NCBI RefSeq assembly: GCF_014648175.1
Contig: NZ_BMQP01000018.1
Location: forward strand, 1-64,000
Reading direction: 5' to 3'
DNA length: 64,000 nucleotides
Source of the DNA: Planobispora rosea
GTDB taxonomy: Bacteria > Actinomycetota > Actinomycetes > Streptosporangiales > Streptosporangiaceae
This document shows, piece after piece, positions 15,429 to 24,734 of the stretch. Position 1 is the first letter of the stretch, and each line of letters opens with the position of its first letter. A program made the translations under genes and the position numbers. Under the pieces are notes generated by a model. The model saw only the letters and a program-made list of their open reading frames with translations, was not told the DNA's origin and searched no databases.

Positions 15429-18215
15429 ATGCCGCGCTTCACGCTTCTCGGGCCCGTCCAAGTGATCGTCGACGGGGCGCCGCTGGCGGGCGTCGCCCCA
15501 CGTCACCGTGCGGTCCTGGCCTATCTGCTGCTCAACGCCGGACGGGTGGTCAGCATCGAGCGCCTGATCGAGGCCATGTGGGGCTACGACCAGCCCGACA
15601 CCGCCCGATCGCAGGTCCACGCCTCCATCACCGCGATACGCAAGGCACTGCGCGGCGCGGGCGGCGGAGAACTGCTCGAGACGCGAGCCGGTGGCTATGT
15701 CGCGAACCCGGCGCCGGGACAGGTGGACGCCCAGGAGTTCACCGAGCTGGTGGCGGCCGGCGAACTGCGCAGGGCGCTGGAACTGTGGAACGGTGAAGCG
15801 CTCGAGGACGTGCACGCCAACTACGTCGCCGGGGCCCGGGACCTCTGGCACGACCGGCGGCTGTCGGCCTACGAGCGCCTGGTGGAGGCCGAGCTCGCCG
15901 CCGGACGCCACGGCGACCTGCTCGACGAGCTGGCCGCCCAGGTGGCCGCCAACCCGATCCGGGAGAGGCTCACCGGCCACCTGGTCCTGGCCCTGCACCG
16001 CTCCGGGCGGCAGGCCGACGCCCTCGCCGCGGCACGTGCCTACCGTGCGGCTCTCGCGGAGGAGCAGGGCCTGGACCCCGGCCACGCGTTCACCGAGCTG
16101 GAACGGGCCGTCCTGGCCGACGATCCGGCGCTGCGCCTGCCCGGCGCCGCGACGCCACCGGCCGTCCAGCCGGCCGGACCACCGCCGCCCGCGGCACCGC
16201 GCCGCTCCTTCCTGCCCTACGACATTCCGGACTTCTCCGGACGGGCCACCGAGCTGGAACGGCTCGCGGGCGGACACGAGGCGACGGTCGTCACGATCGA
16301 CGGCATGGCCGGGATCGGCAAGACCACCCTCGCCGTCCACGCGGCCCACCGGCTGGCCGGCCGCTACCCGGACGGGCAGCTCTTCCTCGACCTGCAGGCC
16401 CACACCGCGGGCCGGACGCCCGTCGATCCCTCCGCCGCGCTGGAGTCCCTCCTGCGCCAGCTGGGAGTGCCCGCCGACCTGATCCCGGCCACGCTCGCCG
16501 AGCGGAGCGCCCTGTGGCGGGCCGAACTGGCCGGTCGCCGGGTGCTCGCCGTCCTGGACAACGCCCTCGACACCGACCACGTACGCCCTCTGCTGCCGGG
16601 TCTGTCCGACACCCTCGTCCTGATCACCAGCAGGCGGCGGCTCGTCGACCTGGACGGCGCCCACGCCCTGTCGGTCGACGTCCTGACAGCCGGGGACGGC
16701 GCCGAACTTTTCGGCCGGATCGTCGGCGAGCGCGCCCACGACGAGCCCGACGCCGTACGCGAGGTGCTGGAGCTGTGCGGGCACCTCCCGCTCGCCATCC
16801 GGATCTCGGCCGCCCGTCTCCAGCACCGGCCGCGGTGGAGCGTGTCCTACCTGGCCGGCAGGCTACGGGACCGGCGGCGGCTCCTGGACGGGGTGTCGGC
16901 CGCCTTCACCGTCTCCTACGAACAGCTCAGCACCGCGGAACAGCACATGTTCCGCCTGCTCGGGCTGGTACCCGGCCGCGACATCGACGCCTGCGGCGCC
17001 GCCGCGCTGGCCGGGGTCCCCGAGGACGAAGCCGAGGACCTCCTGGAAGGCCTCCTGGACGCCCACATGCTGCTGCAGTACGAACCGGGCAGATACACCT
17101 TCCACGATCTGCTCCGCGAGCACGCCCGCTCCATCGCCGACGACGACGGCGCCGTCCTGCGGCTGCTCGTCTACTACCTGCACCGTGCCCGTGCGGCGAT
17201 GGACCGGCTCTTCCCCGACAGCGTCGTCCAGCGCGAGGGCATCCCCCAGCCCGCCTCCCCCGTCCCGCCCGTCGGCAGCCCCGAGGAGGCCCTCGCCTGG
17301 CTCGACGCCGAGCGCTCCAACATCATCGCGGCCGCCGTCCACGGCCCCGAGATCTGCCTGGGCCTCCTGGGCCTGACGATGCGCCCCTACCTCGACCGGT
17401 ACGTGCACCACGACGATGCCGTCACCCTGCACACCCTGGTGCTCCAGCGCAGCCGCAAGCTCGGCGACCGCGCCGTCCAGGCCCGGGCGCTCACCGACCT
17501 GGCCTGGACCCACTGGCGGCGCGGCGAGTACGGACAGGCCGAAGAGTACGCCGGCCAGGCCCTCGAAGCGTGCGAGGAGGCCTCCGAGCGGGCGCGGGCC
17601 CTGCTGACCCTGGGAAACCTCGCCCTGCGCAGGCGGCACGACGCACAGGCCGAGCAGTACCTCAAGCGGGCGCTCGACCTCACCCGCATCGGCACCGACA
17701 CCTGGGGCGAGGCACACGTGCTCGGCATCCTCGCCCTCGTCCTCGACCGGGCCGGGCGTCCCGACGACGCCCGCCGGCACCTCGACCTCGCGCTGGCCCT
17801 CCACCGCAAGATCGGCAACCCGGCCGGCGAGGCGCTGATCCTCAACCACCTCGGCGTCGTCCTGCGCCACCAGGGCCTCCCCGACCAGGCGCGTACCCGC
17901 CACGAGCAGGCCGCCGCCCTCTACCGGAAGATCGGCAACCCGGCCGGCGAGGCGACCGCGCTCAACGGGCTCGCCGAGGCCACCGGCGACCCCGGCCGGG
18001 CGATCGAGGAGCACACCGCCGCGCTCACCCTCTCCCGGGCATCCCGCAACCGCCCCGAACAGGCCCGCGCCCACGACGGCCTGGCCCGTGCCCACCTCGC
18101 CCTCGGGCACTCCGCCCAGGCCCGCGAGCACGGACGGCTGGCCCTGGACCTCTACGGGCAGCTCGGCGTGCCCGAGGCCGACGAGGTGCGCGCCTTCCTC
18201 GAACACGCCGGATAG
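15429..18215 (+). CDS. AfsR/SARP-family transcriptional regulator (BTAD, NB-ARC, TPR)
   Basis: The protein has 928 residues. Residues 1-95 are an OmpR-type winged helix (MPRFTLLGPVQVIVDGAPLA, SQVHASITAIRKALRG) and 96-245 the bacterial transcriptional activation domain. Next is a proline-rich linker, then an NB-ARC-type ATPase from about 270 with Walker A GMAGIGKTT (residues 292-300), RVLAVLDNA and LITSRRR. TPR repeats fill about 640-925, including two near-identical units ending HRKIGNPAGEA and YRKIGNPAGEA. Full-length SARPs of this type activate secondary metabolism or local genes. GGAGGG upstream of ATG 15429 fixes the start. No biosynthetic cluster is adjacent. The divergent CMD/ABM operon is the obvious local target, by inference. 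Confidence 0.9.
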   Translation: MPRFTLLGPVQVIVDGAPLAGVAPRHRAVLAYLLLNAGRVVSIERLIEAMWGYDQPDTARSQVHASITAIRKALRGAGGGELLETRAGGYVANPAPGQVDAQEFTELVAAGELRRALELWNGEALEDVHANYVAGARDLWHDRRLSAYERLVEAELAAGRHGDLLDELAAQVAANPIRERLTGHLVLALHRSGRQADALAAARAYRAALAEEQGLDPGHAFTELERAVLADDPALRLPGAATPPAVQPAGPPPPAAPRRSFLPYDIPDFSGRATELERLAGGHEATVVTIDGMAGIGKTTLAVHAAHRLAGRYPDGQLFLDLQAHTAGRTPVDPSAALESLLRQLGVPADLIPATLAERSALWRAELAGRRVLAVLDNALDTDHVRPLLPGLSDTLVLITSRRRLVDLDGAHALSVDVLTAGDGAELFGRIVGERAHDEPDAVREVLELCGHLPLAIRISAARLQHRPRWSVSYLAGRLRDRRRLLDGVSAAFTVSYEQLSTAEQHMFRLLGLVPGRDIDACGAAALAGVPEDEAEDLLEGLLDAHMLLQYEPGRYTFHDLLREHARSIADDDGAVLRLLVYYLHRARAAMDRLFPDSVVQREGIPQPASPVPPVGSPEEALAWLDAERSNIIAAAVHGPEICLGLLGLTMRPYLDRYVHHDDAVTLHTLVLQRSRKLGDRAVQARALTDLAWTHWRRGEYGQAEEYAGQALEACEEASERARALLTLGNLALRRRHDAQAEQYLKRALDLTRIGTDTWGEAHVLGILALVLDRAGRPDDARRHLDLALALHRKIGNPAGEALILNHLGVVLRHQGLPDQARTRHEQAAALYRKIGNPAGEATALNGLAEATGDPGRAIEEHTAALTLSRASRNRPEQARAHDGLARAHLALGHSAQAREHGRLALDLYGQLGVPEADEVRAFLEHAG

Positions 18216-18226
18216 GACCGCATCAC

Positions 18227-18262
18227 GAGCACACCCCGAGCACACCCCGAGCACACCCCGAG
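18227..18262. repeat. Tandem 11-bp repeat, 3.3 units
   Basis: GAGCACACCCC repeats exactly with period 11 from 18227, just after the AfsR-like stop codon at 18215. Confidence 0.75.
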
Positions 18263-18341
18263 CGCCGCACCCGGGGACCCGCGCCGCCCGGCTGCCCCGG
18301 CTCCCGGCGGCGGACGAATGATCGTCTGGCATGATTCGTCC

Positions 18342-18968
18342 ATGGACGATCCCCTCAACGACCTGGAGGCACTGCGGGCGCACGCCGCCGCCCGGCTGTC
18401 GGCCCACCGCCACACGACCCTGCCCGACACGCCGGGCATCCGGCGGGCCGCAGTGGCGCTGTGCGTCGTCGGACACGGGGGCGCCCCCTCGGTGATCGTC
18501 ATCAAGCGGGCCTACCGGGGCCGCAACGCGGGCCAGTGGGCACTGCCGGGCGGACGCCTGGAGGCCGGCGAGACCCCGTTGCAGGCGGCACTGCGCGAGC
18601 TGCACGAGGAGATCGGGCTGACCGCCGCCCCGGACGCCGTGCTGGGACGGCTGGACGACTTCCCCGCCGCCTCGAACTTCACGATCACCCCGCTCGTCGT
18701 GGCGGTGCGGGATCCCGGACCGCTGACACCCAGCGCCGAGGAAGTCCACTCCGTGCACCACGTGCCACTGCACCGGCTGGCCGCGCCGGACGCGGTGCGA
18801 TGGGTGCCGCAGCCGGACGGCGGACAGCTGCTGCAGATGCACCTGGGCCCGCGGATGGTGGTGCACGCTCCGACCGGAGCGCTGCTGTGGCAGTTCCGCG
18901 AGGTCGTGCTGCTCGGCCGTACCGCACGGGTGGCCGACTTCCTGCAGCCGGAGTGGACGCATCGCTGA
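18342..18968 (+). CDS. Nudix hydrolase (CoA pyrophosphatase-like)
   Basis: A 208-residue protein with a full Nudix box GGRLEAGETPLQAALRELHEE followed by IGL, preceded by VIVIKRAYRGRNAGQWALP. The box binds Mg for cleavage of nucleoside diphosphates linked to other groups. The N-terminal helix and overall length resemble NudL-type CoA pyrophosphatases, but substrate assignment is tentative. ATG 18342 has no Shine-Dalgarno. An upstream in-frame ATG (18318) would add 8 residues, and a leaderless transcript is likely. It converges on trpF with only 17 bases between stops. Confidence 0.8.
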   Translation: MDDPLNDLEALRAHAAARLSAHRHTTLPDTPGIRRAAVALCVVGHGGAPSVIVIKRAYRGRNAGQWALPGGRLEAGETPLQAALRELHEEIGLTAAPDAVLGRLDDFPAASNFTITPLVVAVRDPGPLTPSAEEVHSVHHVPLHRLAAPDAVRWVPQPDGGQLLQMHLGPRMVVHAPTGALLWQFREVVLLGRTARVADFLQPEWTHR

Positions 18969-18985
18969 ACGGAGATCGATGCCTT

Positions 18986-19594
18986 TCAGGCGGGCGGTCC
19001 CGCCGCGGTTCCCCGGGCCGCGGCGACGAAGTCCCGGATGAGCCCGGCGTCCTTGATCCCCGGCGCGCTCTCCACCCCGCTCGACACGTCCACCCCCCAC
19101 GGACGGGCCGCGGCGATCGCCTCGGCCACGTTCGACGGGGCGAGCCCTCCGGCGAGCATCCAGCGGCCCGACGGGCGCCCGCGCACCGCCGCCCAGTCCC
19201 AGGGCTCCCCCGAGCCGGGCCGGGGCGCGTCGATGATGAGCAGGTCCTCGTCGAAGGCCCCGCAGCGCGGGTCCACCTCCGCGGCTCCGGCGCGCACCAG
19301 CGTGACGCCGAGGTCGCGCAGCGCGGTGAAGTCCCCGTGCGGATGGTCGCCGTGGAGCTGGACGGCGCGCACCCCCGAGGCCAGCGTGGCCGCCCGCACC
19401 TGAGCGGGGGCCTCCCCCGCGAACACCGCCACGGTCAGCACGTGCGGGGGCACCGCCGCGGCCAGCTCGCGCGCCCGCTCGGGGGTGACGCGCCGGGAGC
19501 TGCGGGTCAGGACGAAGCCGATCGCGTCCGCGCCCGCCTCGACCGCGGCGGCCACATGCTCGGGCTCGCGCAGCCCGCATATCTTCACATACAT
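18986..19594 (-). CDS. trpF: Phosphoribosylanthranilate isomerase
   Basis: A 202-residue TIM-barrel enzyme of tryptophan biosynthesis, converting phosphoribosylanthranilate to the carboxyphenylaminodeoxyribulose phosphate. Key motifs are MYVKICGLREPEHVAAAVEA (catalytic Cys in KICG), GADAIGFVLTRSSRRV, VRAVQLHGD, LLIIDAP (Asp) and WMLAGGLAPSNVAEAI, then VDVSSGVESAPGIKD for phosphate binding. The length is normal. Unlike classic trp operons it stands alone between a Nudix gene and a cyclase. Confidence 0.93.
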   Translation of the reverse strand: MYVKICGLREPEHVAAAVEAGADAIGFVLTRSSRRVTPERARELAAAVPPHVLTVAVFAGEAPAQVRAATLASGVRAVQLHGDHPHGDFTALRDLGVTLVRAGAAEVDPRCGAFDEDLLIIDAPRPGSGEPWDWAAVRGRPSGRWMLAGGLAPSNVAEAIAAARPWGVDVSSGVESAPGIKDAGLIRDFVAAARGTAAGPPA

Positions 19595-19726
19595 CCTGCG
19601 CAGGGTAGCGGCAACACCGGACCCGGGGAGAGATCCGCAGCGGGCCGGGACCGGTGACCGGGGTCCTGCGGCCCGCGAGGAGCCGCCGGACCGCTCCGTT
19701 CTGGCATTCGGCAACCCGTGGGATGT

Positions 19727-20737
19727 ATGGTGCGATTCTCGGTTAAGGGGCCCAAAGGGAAATCGACAACGGTTGAGGATACGGTGGCCGACGATCTGGC
19801 GGGGGCGTTCCTCCGACAGCACCGCCGCTACACAAGCCGCCAGGTGGCCGCGATGGCCGGCATACCGATGTACCGCGCGCGGCGGTTCTGGCGCGCCTTC
19901 GGTTTCGCCAACGTCGCCGACGACGCGGTGGAGTTCACCGATTCCGACGTCGAGGCGCTCCTGACACTGGTCGGCCTGGTGCGCGACGGGACCTACGACG
20001 AGGAGCACGCCCTCCTGGTGACCCGGTCCCTGGGCAGGGCCACCGCCCGGCTCGCGGAGTCGCAGGCCGTGATCGGCGCCGAGGCGCTCGACCAGGCCGG
20101 GGTCCCCCGGGAGGAGCGCGTGGACACCTGGCGCGCGCGGGCCGACCGGGTGGTGCCGGACCTGGAGCGGCTCCTGGTCTACGCCTGGCGGCGGCAGCTG
20201 GCCGCCGCCGCGGGCCGCGTCGTCGAGCAGGAGACGGGCACCGTACGGCTGGCCGTGGGCTTCGCCGACCTGGTGGGGTTCACCCGGCTGAGCCGCCAGA
20301 TCTCCGAGAAGGAGCTGGCCGCCCTCGTCGAGCGGTTCGAGAGCCGCTCGGCCGACGTCGTCACCTCGGCGCAGGGCCGGGTCGTCAAGACGCTCGGCGA
20401 CTCCGTGCTGTTCGTCGCCGACAGCGCGGCCACCGCGGCCGACATCGCCCTGCGGCTCGTGGAGGCCCACTCCCGGTCCAAGAGCACGCCCGCGCTGCGG
20501 GTGGGGCTCGCGATCGGCCAGGTGATCGGCCGTATGGGCGATGTGTTCGGCACCACGGTCAATCTGGCCAGCAGGCTCACCGCCCTGGCAGCCACCGGCG
20601 CCGTGCTGGTCGACCCCGCGATGGCGGAGGAGCTGACCGGCGACGACGCGTTCACGCTCCGGCCGATGGACCGTCTCGTCGTGCGGGGGCTGGGCGAGCT
20701 GGTGCCCTCCACCGTCACCAGGAACCCGCGCCGGTAG
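19727..20737 (+). CDS. Class III adenylate/guanylate cyclase with N-terminal regulatory domain (Rv1264-like)
   Basis: The protein has 336 residues. Residues 20-160 are helical (FLRQHRRYTSRQVAAMAGIP, FWRAFGFANVADDAVEFTDS), like the autoinhibitory pH-sensing domain of mycobacterial Rv1264. Residues 175-335 are the catalytic domain: VGFADLVGFTRLSRQISEKE (first metal Asp), GRVVKTLGDSVLFVAD (second Asp) and FGTTVNLASRLTALAATGAV (the Asn and Arg of the transition state). A cytoplasmic cAMP-forming enzyme is likely. GTG 19718 is an alternative start. The gene ends in a hairpin facing the convergent SDR gene. Confidence 0.88.
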   Translation: MVRFSVKGPKGKSTTVEDTVADDLAGAFLRQHRRYTSRQVAAMAGIPMYRARRFWRAFGFANVADDAVEFTDSDVEALLTLVGLVRDGTYDEEHALLVTRSLGRATARLAESQAVIGAEALDQAGVPREERVDTWRARADRVVPDLERLLVYAWRRQLAAAAGRVVEQETGTVRLAVGFADLVGFTRLSRQISEKELAALVERFESRSADVVTSAQGRVVKTLGDSVLFVADSAATAADIALRLVEAHSRSKSTPALRVGLAIGQVIGRMGDVFGTTVNLASRLTALAATGAVLVDPAMAEELTGDDAFTLRPMDRLVVRGLGELVPSTVTRNPRR

Positions 20738-20743
20738 TGCGGC

Positions 20744-20773
20744 GCGGCCACCGCGCGAGGCCCGGGTGGCCGC
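20744..20773. terminator. 9-bp GC hairpin between convergent genes
   Basis: GCGGCCACC (20744-20752) pairs with GGTGGCCGC (20765-20773) with a 12-base loop, between stops at 20737 and 20795. Confidence 0.5.
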
Positions 20774-20794
20774 TCGCGCCCCGCAGCTCCGCGG

Positions 20795-21556
20795 TCAGGT
20801 GCGCGGCCCGCCGGCCACGTAGATGACCTGGCCGGAGACGAATCCGGCGTCCTCGCTGACGAAGAACGACACAGTGTGCGCGATGTCCTCCGGCCGGCCG
20901 GTCCGCCGCACCGGGATCTGGGACGCTGCCGCCAGTTTGAAGTCCTCGAACGGCACGCCGAGGCGGGCGGCGGTGGCGGCGGTCATCTCGGTCTCGATGA
21001 AGCCGGGGGCGATGGCGTTGACGGTCACACCGAACTTGCCCAGCTCCAGGGCGAGGGTCTTGGTGAAGCCCTGCAGACCCGCCTTGGCCGCGGAGTAGTT
21101 GGCCTGGCCCCGGTTGCCCAGCGCCGAGGTGCTGGACAGGTTGACGATCCGGCCCCACCCGGCCTCGGTCATGAACGTCTGCGCGGCCCGGCTCATCAGG
21201 AACGCCCCGCGCAGGTGCACGCCCATGACGGCGTCCCAGTCATCGGTGCTCATCTTGAACAGCAGGTTGTCGCGGATGATGCCGGCGTTGTTGACCAGCA
21301 CGGTCGGCGCGCCGAGCCCGTCGGCCACGCGCGCCACCGCATCGGCCACAGCCTGCTCGTCGGAGACGTCCGCACCGACGGCCAGCGCCCGCCCGCCGGC
21401 GGAGGTGATCTCGTCGACGACCGGCTTGCAGGCGTCGGCGTTCAGGTCGAGGACGGCCACGGCGAAGCCGTCCCGGGCCAGGCGCCTGGCGGTCGCGGCT
21501 CCGATGCCCCGGGCCGCGCCGGTGACGATGGCCGTACGGGGTGCCTGCTGGGTCAT
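20795..21556 (-). CDS. SDR-family 3-oxoacyl-ACP reductase-like protein
   Basis: A 253-residue short-chain dehydrogenase: TAIVTGAARGIGAATARRLA (NAD(P) glycine motif), VLVNNAGIIRDNLLFKM (NNAG), Ser in IVNLSSTSALGNRGQ, YxxxK in ANYSAAKAG, and a closing FVSGQVIYVAGG. It closely follows the FabG pattern. A GGGAG precedes ATG 21556. It is divergent from a TetR regulator 250 bp away, so that regulator may control it, although a promoter for the TetR gene itself is also there. A role in fatty-acid or polyketide-like reduction is inferred. Confidence 0.85.
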   Translation of the reverse strand: MTQQAPRTAIVTGAARGIGAATARRLARDGFAVAVLDLNADACKPVVDEITSAGGRALAVGADVSDEQAVADAVARVADGLGAPTVLVNNAGIIRDNLLFKMSTDDWDAVMGVHLRGAFLMSRAAQTFMTEAGWGRIVNLSSTSALGNRGQANYSAAKAGLQGFTKTLALELGKFGVTVNAIAPGFIETEMTAATAARLGVPFEDFKLAAASQIPVRRTGRPEDIAHTVSFFVSEDAGFVSGQVIYVAGGPRT

Positions 21557-21768
21557 GGGGTCTCCCGGTGTGCTCGAGAGGGAACGCCTGCTCTCAAAGG
21601 GTGGGACAGCCGTCGCCTCGGGGCAAGATCTTGTCTCTCCCGAAAGTAGACGCTCTCCGGAGGGCAGATCGCCCGCACGGCGGCCTCCCGGCGTGTCCTC
21701 CGGGAAAGTCACCGTGGCGGATCGGCCGTCCTGAGGCTTTTCCGCTGTGGGAACCATCACGGTCTCAT

Positions 21769-21787
21769 TGCGACCAAAACGGTCGCA
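21769..21787. promoter_or_regulatory. Inverted repeat TGCGACC-N5-GGTCGCA, probable TetR operator
   Basis: Perfect 7-bp arms at 21769-21775 and 21781-21787 lie just upstream of a TATCCT -10-like hexamer (21795-21800). That hexamer is only 6 bases before ATG 21807, which implies a leaderless TetR mRNA. The arms would cover the -35 region, as expected for autorepression. Confidence 0.6.
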
Positions 21788-21806
21788 CAGCGCCTATCCT
21801 GGTCTC

Positions 21807-22376
21807 ATGCCTCGCCAGACCCGGGAGCAGATCGATGAGGAGATCATCGACTGCGCCGCCCTGCTGTTCGCCCGCCACGGCTTCGCCGAGACCTCGATCC
21901 AGCGTGTCGCCGACGCGGTCGGCTACTCCAAGAGCGGCCTGCTGCGCCACTACCCCTCCAAGGAGGCGCTGCAGGAGGAGGTCGTCGTCCGGTGCCTGGC
22001 CGAGCTGCGCGACGCCCTCGGCGAGGCGAGCGGTCAGGCACCGGGGCCGCGGCGTGACCGTACCGCGCTGACCGCCCTGGCACGACTGGCGATGCGCCGC
22101 CCGGGATTCATCGCGTTGCTGCTGGCGACGCTGCTGCGTGACCCCGTGGGTGGCGAGAGCGTCCCGCTGCAGCCCGTCGCCGATGTGATCGTCGAGGCGT
22201 TCCTGCTCGATCCCGACGCGGACATGGACAGAGTGGTCCGGGTCGCAGGCGCGATCGGCGCGCTGGCGGTGGCCCGCACCGCGCTGGGCGAGCACCTGCT
22301 CCCCGACACCGCCGCAGGCCACCTCGTGGACGTCAGCTACGACGCCCTGGGCCACCCGGGCCGCCCCGGCCACTGA
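21807..22376 (+). CDS. TetR-family transcriptional regulator
   Basis: A 189-residue protein with an N-terminal HTH (FARHGFAETSIQRVADAVGY, SKSGLLRHYPSKEAL) and a variable ligand-binding C-terminal domain. It precedes the MMPL transporter in the same direction (177 bp gap) and lies between it and the divergent SDR gene. It probably represses the transporter in response to an exported or toxic hydrophobic compound. No ribosome binding site is present, and a TATCCT stands just before the ATG. The perfect inverted repeat at 21769 is its likely operator. Confidence 0.88.
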   Translation: MPRQTREQIDEEIIDCAALLFARHGFAETSIQRVADAVGYSKSGLLRHYPSKEALQEEVVVRCLAELRDALGEASGQAPGPRRDRTALTALARLAMRRPGFIALLLATLLRDPVGGESVPLQPVADVIVEAFLLDPDADMDRVVRVAGAIGALAVARTALGEHLLPDTAAGHLVDVSYDALGHPGRPGH

Positions 22377-22387
22377 CCCCGGCCCTC

Positions 22388-22458
22388 GGAGAACACCGGC
22401 TCCTCGGAAGACGCCGGTCCCCGGAGAACACCGGGAGAGCACCGGGAGAGCACCGAGA
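22388..22458. repeat. Degenerate tandem repeat of about 11-17 bp
   Basis: Variants of GAGAACACCGG / GAGAGCACCGG / GAAGACGCCGG recur about five times between the TetR stop and the MMPL gene. Some are separated by short CTCCTCG/TCCCCG spacers. Confidence 0.6.
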
Positions 22459-22553
22459 CGCGCCGCCGCACGCGGTCGTCCCGGCATGGACTTCACCCCC
22501 CCGACCACAGCCCCTCACGACCGACTGTCGTTCTTCATCGAAGGTGTCCCACA

Positions 22554-24716
22554 GTGGCGATTCTGCTCTACCGGCTCGGCCGGTCCTCCTTCCACCGGCG
22601 GGGCCGGGTGGTGGCCGTCTGGCTGCTGCTGCTGGCCCTGCTCGGCGGCGCCGCCGCGGCGTTCAGCGGCTCCACCAGCAGTGAGTTCAAAATGCCGGGG
22701 ACCGAGTCCCAGCGGGCGATGACCACCCTGCGGCAGCAGTTCCCGCAGGCCGGCGGTGCGACCGGCACCATCGTCATCGCCTCGGCCACGGCGCAGAAGC
22801 TGACCCCCGACCAGGTGGAGCCCGTGGTGAGCCAGGCGGCGGCCGTGCCCGGCGTGCTGGCCGCCGTCGACCCGTTCGCCGCCCGGTCGATCTCCCCCGA
22901 CGGCCGTTACGCCCTGGTCCAGGTGCAGTTCTCCGCCAAGGTCACCGATCTGACCGACGCCCAGCGCGAGGCCTACGAGAACGTCGGCCAGGGCCTGGAG
23001 GGTCTGCGCGTCGAGCCCGGCGGCGAACCGGTCGCCGGCGGCGCGCCGGAGGTCGGCTCGTCCGAGGCGCTGGGCGTGCTGGTGGCCGCGGTGGTGCTGG
23101 TCGTCACCTTCGGCTCCCTGGTGGCCGCCGGCATGACGATGGTGAACGCGCTGGTCGGTGTGGGCGCGGGCATGGCCGGGCTGTTCGCCCTGACCGGCGT
23201 GGTGGAGCTCAACAGCGCCGCCCCGACCCTGGCGCTGATGCTCGGCCTGGCCGTGGGCATCGACTACTCGCTGTTCATCACCTCCCGCTACCGGCAGTTC
23301 CTGGCCGAGGGCATGGACGCCCGCGAAGCCGCGGGCCGCGCGACCGGCACCGCCGGATCGGCCGTGGTCTTCGCCGGCGTCACCGTGATCATCGCCCTGG
23401 CCGGTCTGTCGGTGGTGGGCATCCCGTTCCTGACCGCCATGGGCCTGGCCGCCGCCGCCACCGTGGCCGTGGCCGTGGCCGTCGCGCTGACCCTCCTGCC
23501 GGCCGTTCTCGGCTTCGCCGGTGAGCGCGTCCTGCCCCGTAAGCACCGCGCCGGGCAGGCCGAGTCGTCCCGGCGGGCGCCGCGGGAGGCGTTCGGGTTC
23601 CGGTGGGGCCGCATGGTCATCCGCCTGCGCGTGCCGATCCTGCTGGCCGGCGTCCTGGGCCTGGGGGCGCTCGCGCTGCCCATGCAGGACATGCGCCTGG
23701 CCCTGCCCGACGCCGGCACCGCCGCCGAGGACTCCCCCGCCCGCCGGGCCTACGACCTGACCAGCGAGGGCTTCGGTCCCGGTTTCAACGGCCGTCTGAT
23801 CGCCGTCGTCACCGCCGCCGACAAGGAGGCCACCACCGCCGCGGCCGCCCGGGCCGCCAAGCTGATCACCGGTACCGAGGGGGTGCTCGCCGTCGCGCCG
23901 CCGCAGCTGAACGCCTCCGGCACCGCCGCGCTGCTGGCCGTCATCCCCACCGGCGGGCCCACCGACGCCGCGACCGAGGACGCCGTCCACGCCATCCGCG
24001 ACAAGGTCGCCACCATCACCGGCGCCGACGTCTCCCTCACCGGCGTCACCGCGATCGGCATCGACATCTCCGAGAAGCTCTCCGACGCGCTCCCGGTCTA
24101 TCTGCTGCTCGTGGTCGGGCTCTCGGTCCTGCTGCTCATGCTGGTCTTCCGGTCCATCCTGGTGCCGATCAAGGCCGCGGCCGGGTTCCTGCTCACCGTC
24201 GGCGCGACCTTCGGCATCACCGTCGCGGTCTTCCAGCAGGGCCACCTGGCCGACCTGGTCGGCGTCGACACCCCCGGCCCGCTGGTCAGCTTCCTGCCGA
24301 TCCTGCTGATCGGCATCCTGTTCGGCCTGGCCATGGACTACCAGGTGTTCCTGGTCTCGCGCATGCGTGAGGACTACGTCCACGGCGACACCCCCCAGCA
24401 GGCCACCGTCAACGGCCTGGGCCACAACGCCCGCGTCGTCACCGCCGCCGCCCTGATCATGATCGCGGTCTTCGGCGGGTTCGTGCTCATGGACGACCCC
24501 ATCATCAAGTCCATCGGCTTCGCCCTGGCCATCGGCGTGTTCATCGACGCCTTCGTCGTCCGGATGACCCTGGTGCCCGCGGTGATGTCCCTGCTCGGCC
24601 GGGCCGCCTGGTGGCTGCCCCGCGGTCTGGACCGGGCCCTGCCCAACCTCGACATCGAGGGGGAGAGCCTCACCACCGCCCCCGCGACGGCCGAGCGCGA
24701 GCACTCCATGGCGTAG
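22554..24716 (+). CDS. MMPL/RND-family transporter
   Basis: A 720-residue membrane protein in two halves of about six TM segments, each with an external loop (residues 30-170 and 400-500). Typical MMPL features are SSEFKMPGTESQRAMTTLRQ after TM1, then LGLAVGIDYSLFITSRYR and the parallel GILFGLAMDYQVFLVSRMRE with proton-relay Asp-Tyr pairs. Such pumps export lipids or drugs with the proton gradient. The start is GTG 22554 with AAGG about 10 bases upstream. It is downstream of the TetR gene and ends in a 21-bp perfect hairpin. The substrate is unknown. Confidence 0.9.
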   Translation: MAILLYRLGRSSFHRRGRVVAVWLLLLALLGGAAAAFSGSTSSEFKMPGTESQRAMTTLRQQFPQAGGATGTIVIASATAQKLTPDQVEPVVSQAAAVPGVLAAVDPFAARSISPDGRYALVQVQFSAKVTDLTDAQREAYENVGQGLEGLRVEPGGEPVAGGAPEVGSSEALGVLVAAVVLVVTFGSLVAAGMTMVNALVGVGAGMAGLFALTGVVELNSAAPTLALMLGLAVGIDYSLFITSRYRQFLAEGMDAREAAGRATGTAGSAVVFAGVTVIIALAGLSVVGIPFLTAMGLAAAATVAVAVAVALTLLPAVLGFAGERVLPRKHRAGQAESSRRAPREAFGFRWGRMVIRLRVPILLAGVLGLGALALPMQDMRLALPDAGTAAEDSPARRAYDLTSEGFGPGFNGRLIAVVTAADKEATTAAAARAAKLITGTEGVLAVAPPQLNASGTAALLAVIPTGGPTDAATEDAVHAIRDKVATITGADVSLTGVTAIGIDISEKLSDALPVYLLLVVGLSVLLLMLVFRSILVPIKAAAGFLLTVGATFGITVAVFQQGHLADLVGVDTPGPLVSFLPILLIGILFGLAMDYQVFLVSRMREDYVHGDTPQQATVNGLGHNARVVTAAALIMIAVFGGFVLMDDPIIKSIGFALAIGVFIDAFVVRMTLVPAVMSLLGRAAWWLPRGLDRALPNLDIEGESLTTAPATAEREHSMA

Positions 24717-24734
24717 CACGCCGGACGCCCCACG

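Noticed and set aside
16863..19580. A 905-codon antisense frame across the AfsR-like and Nudix genes
   Set aside because: A low-complexity shadow of the AfsR-like gene, the Nudix gene and trpF. No family motifs.
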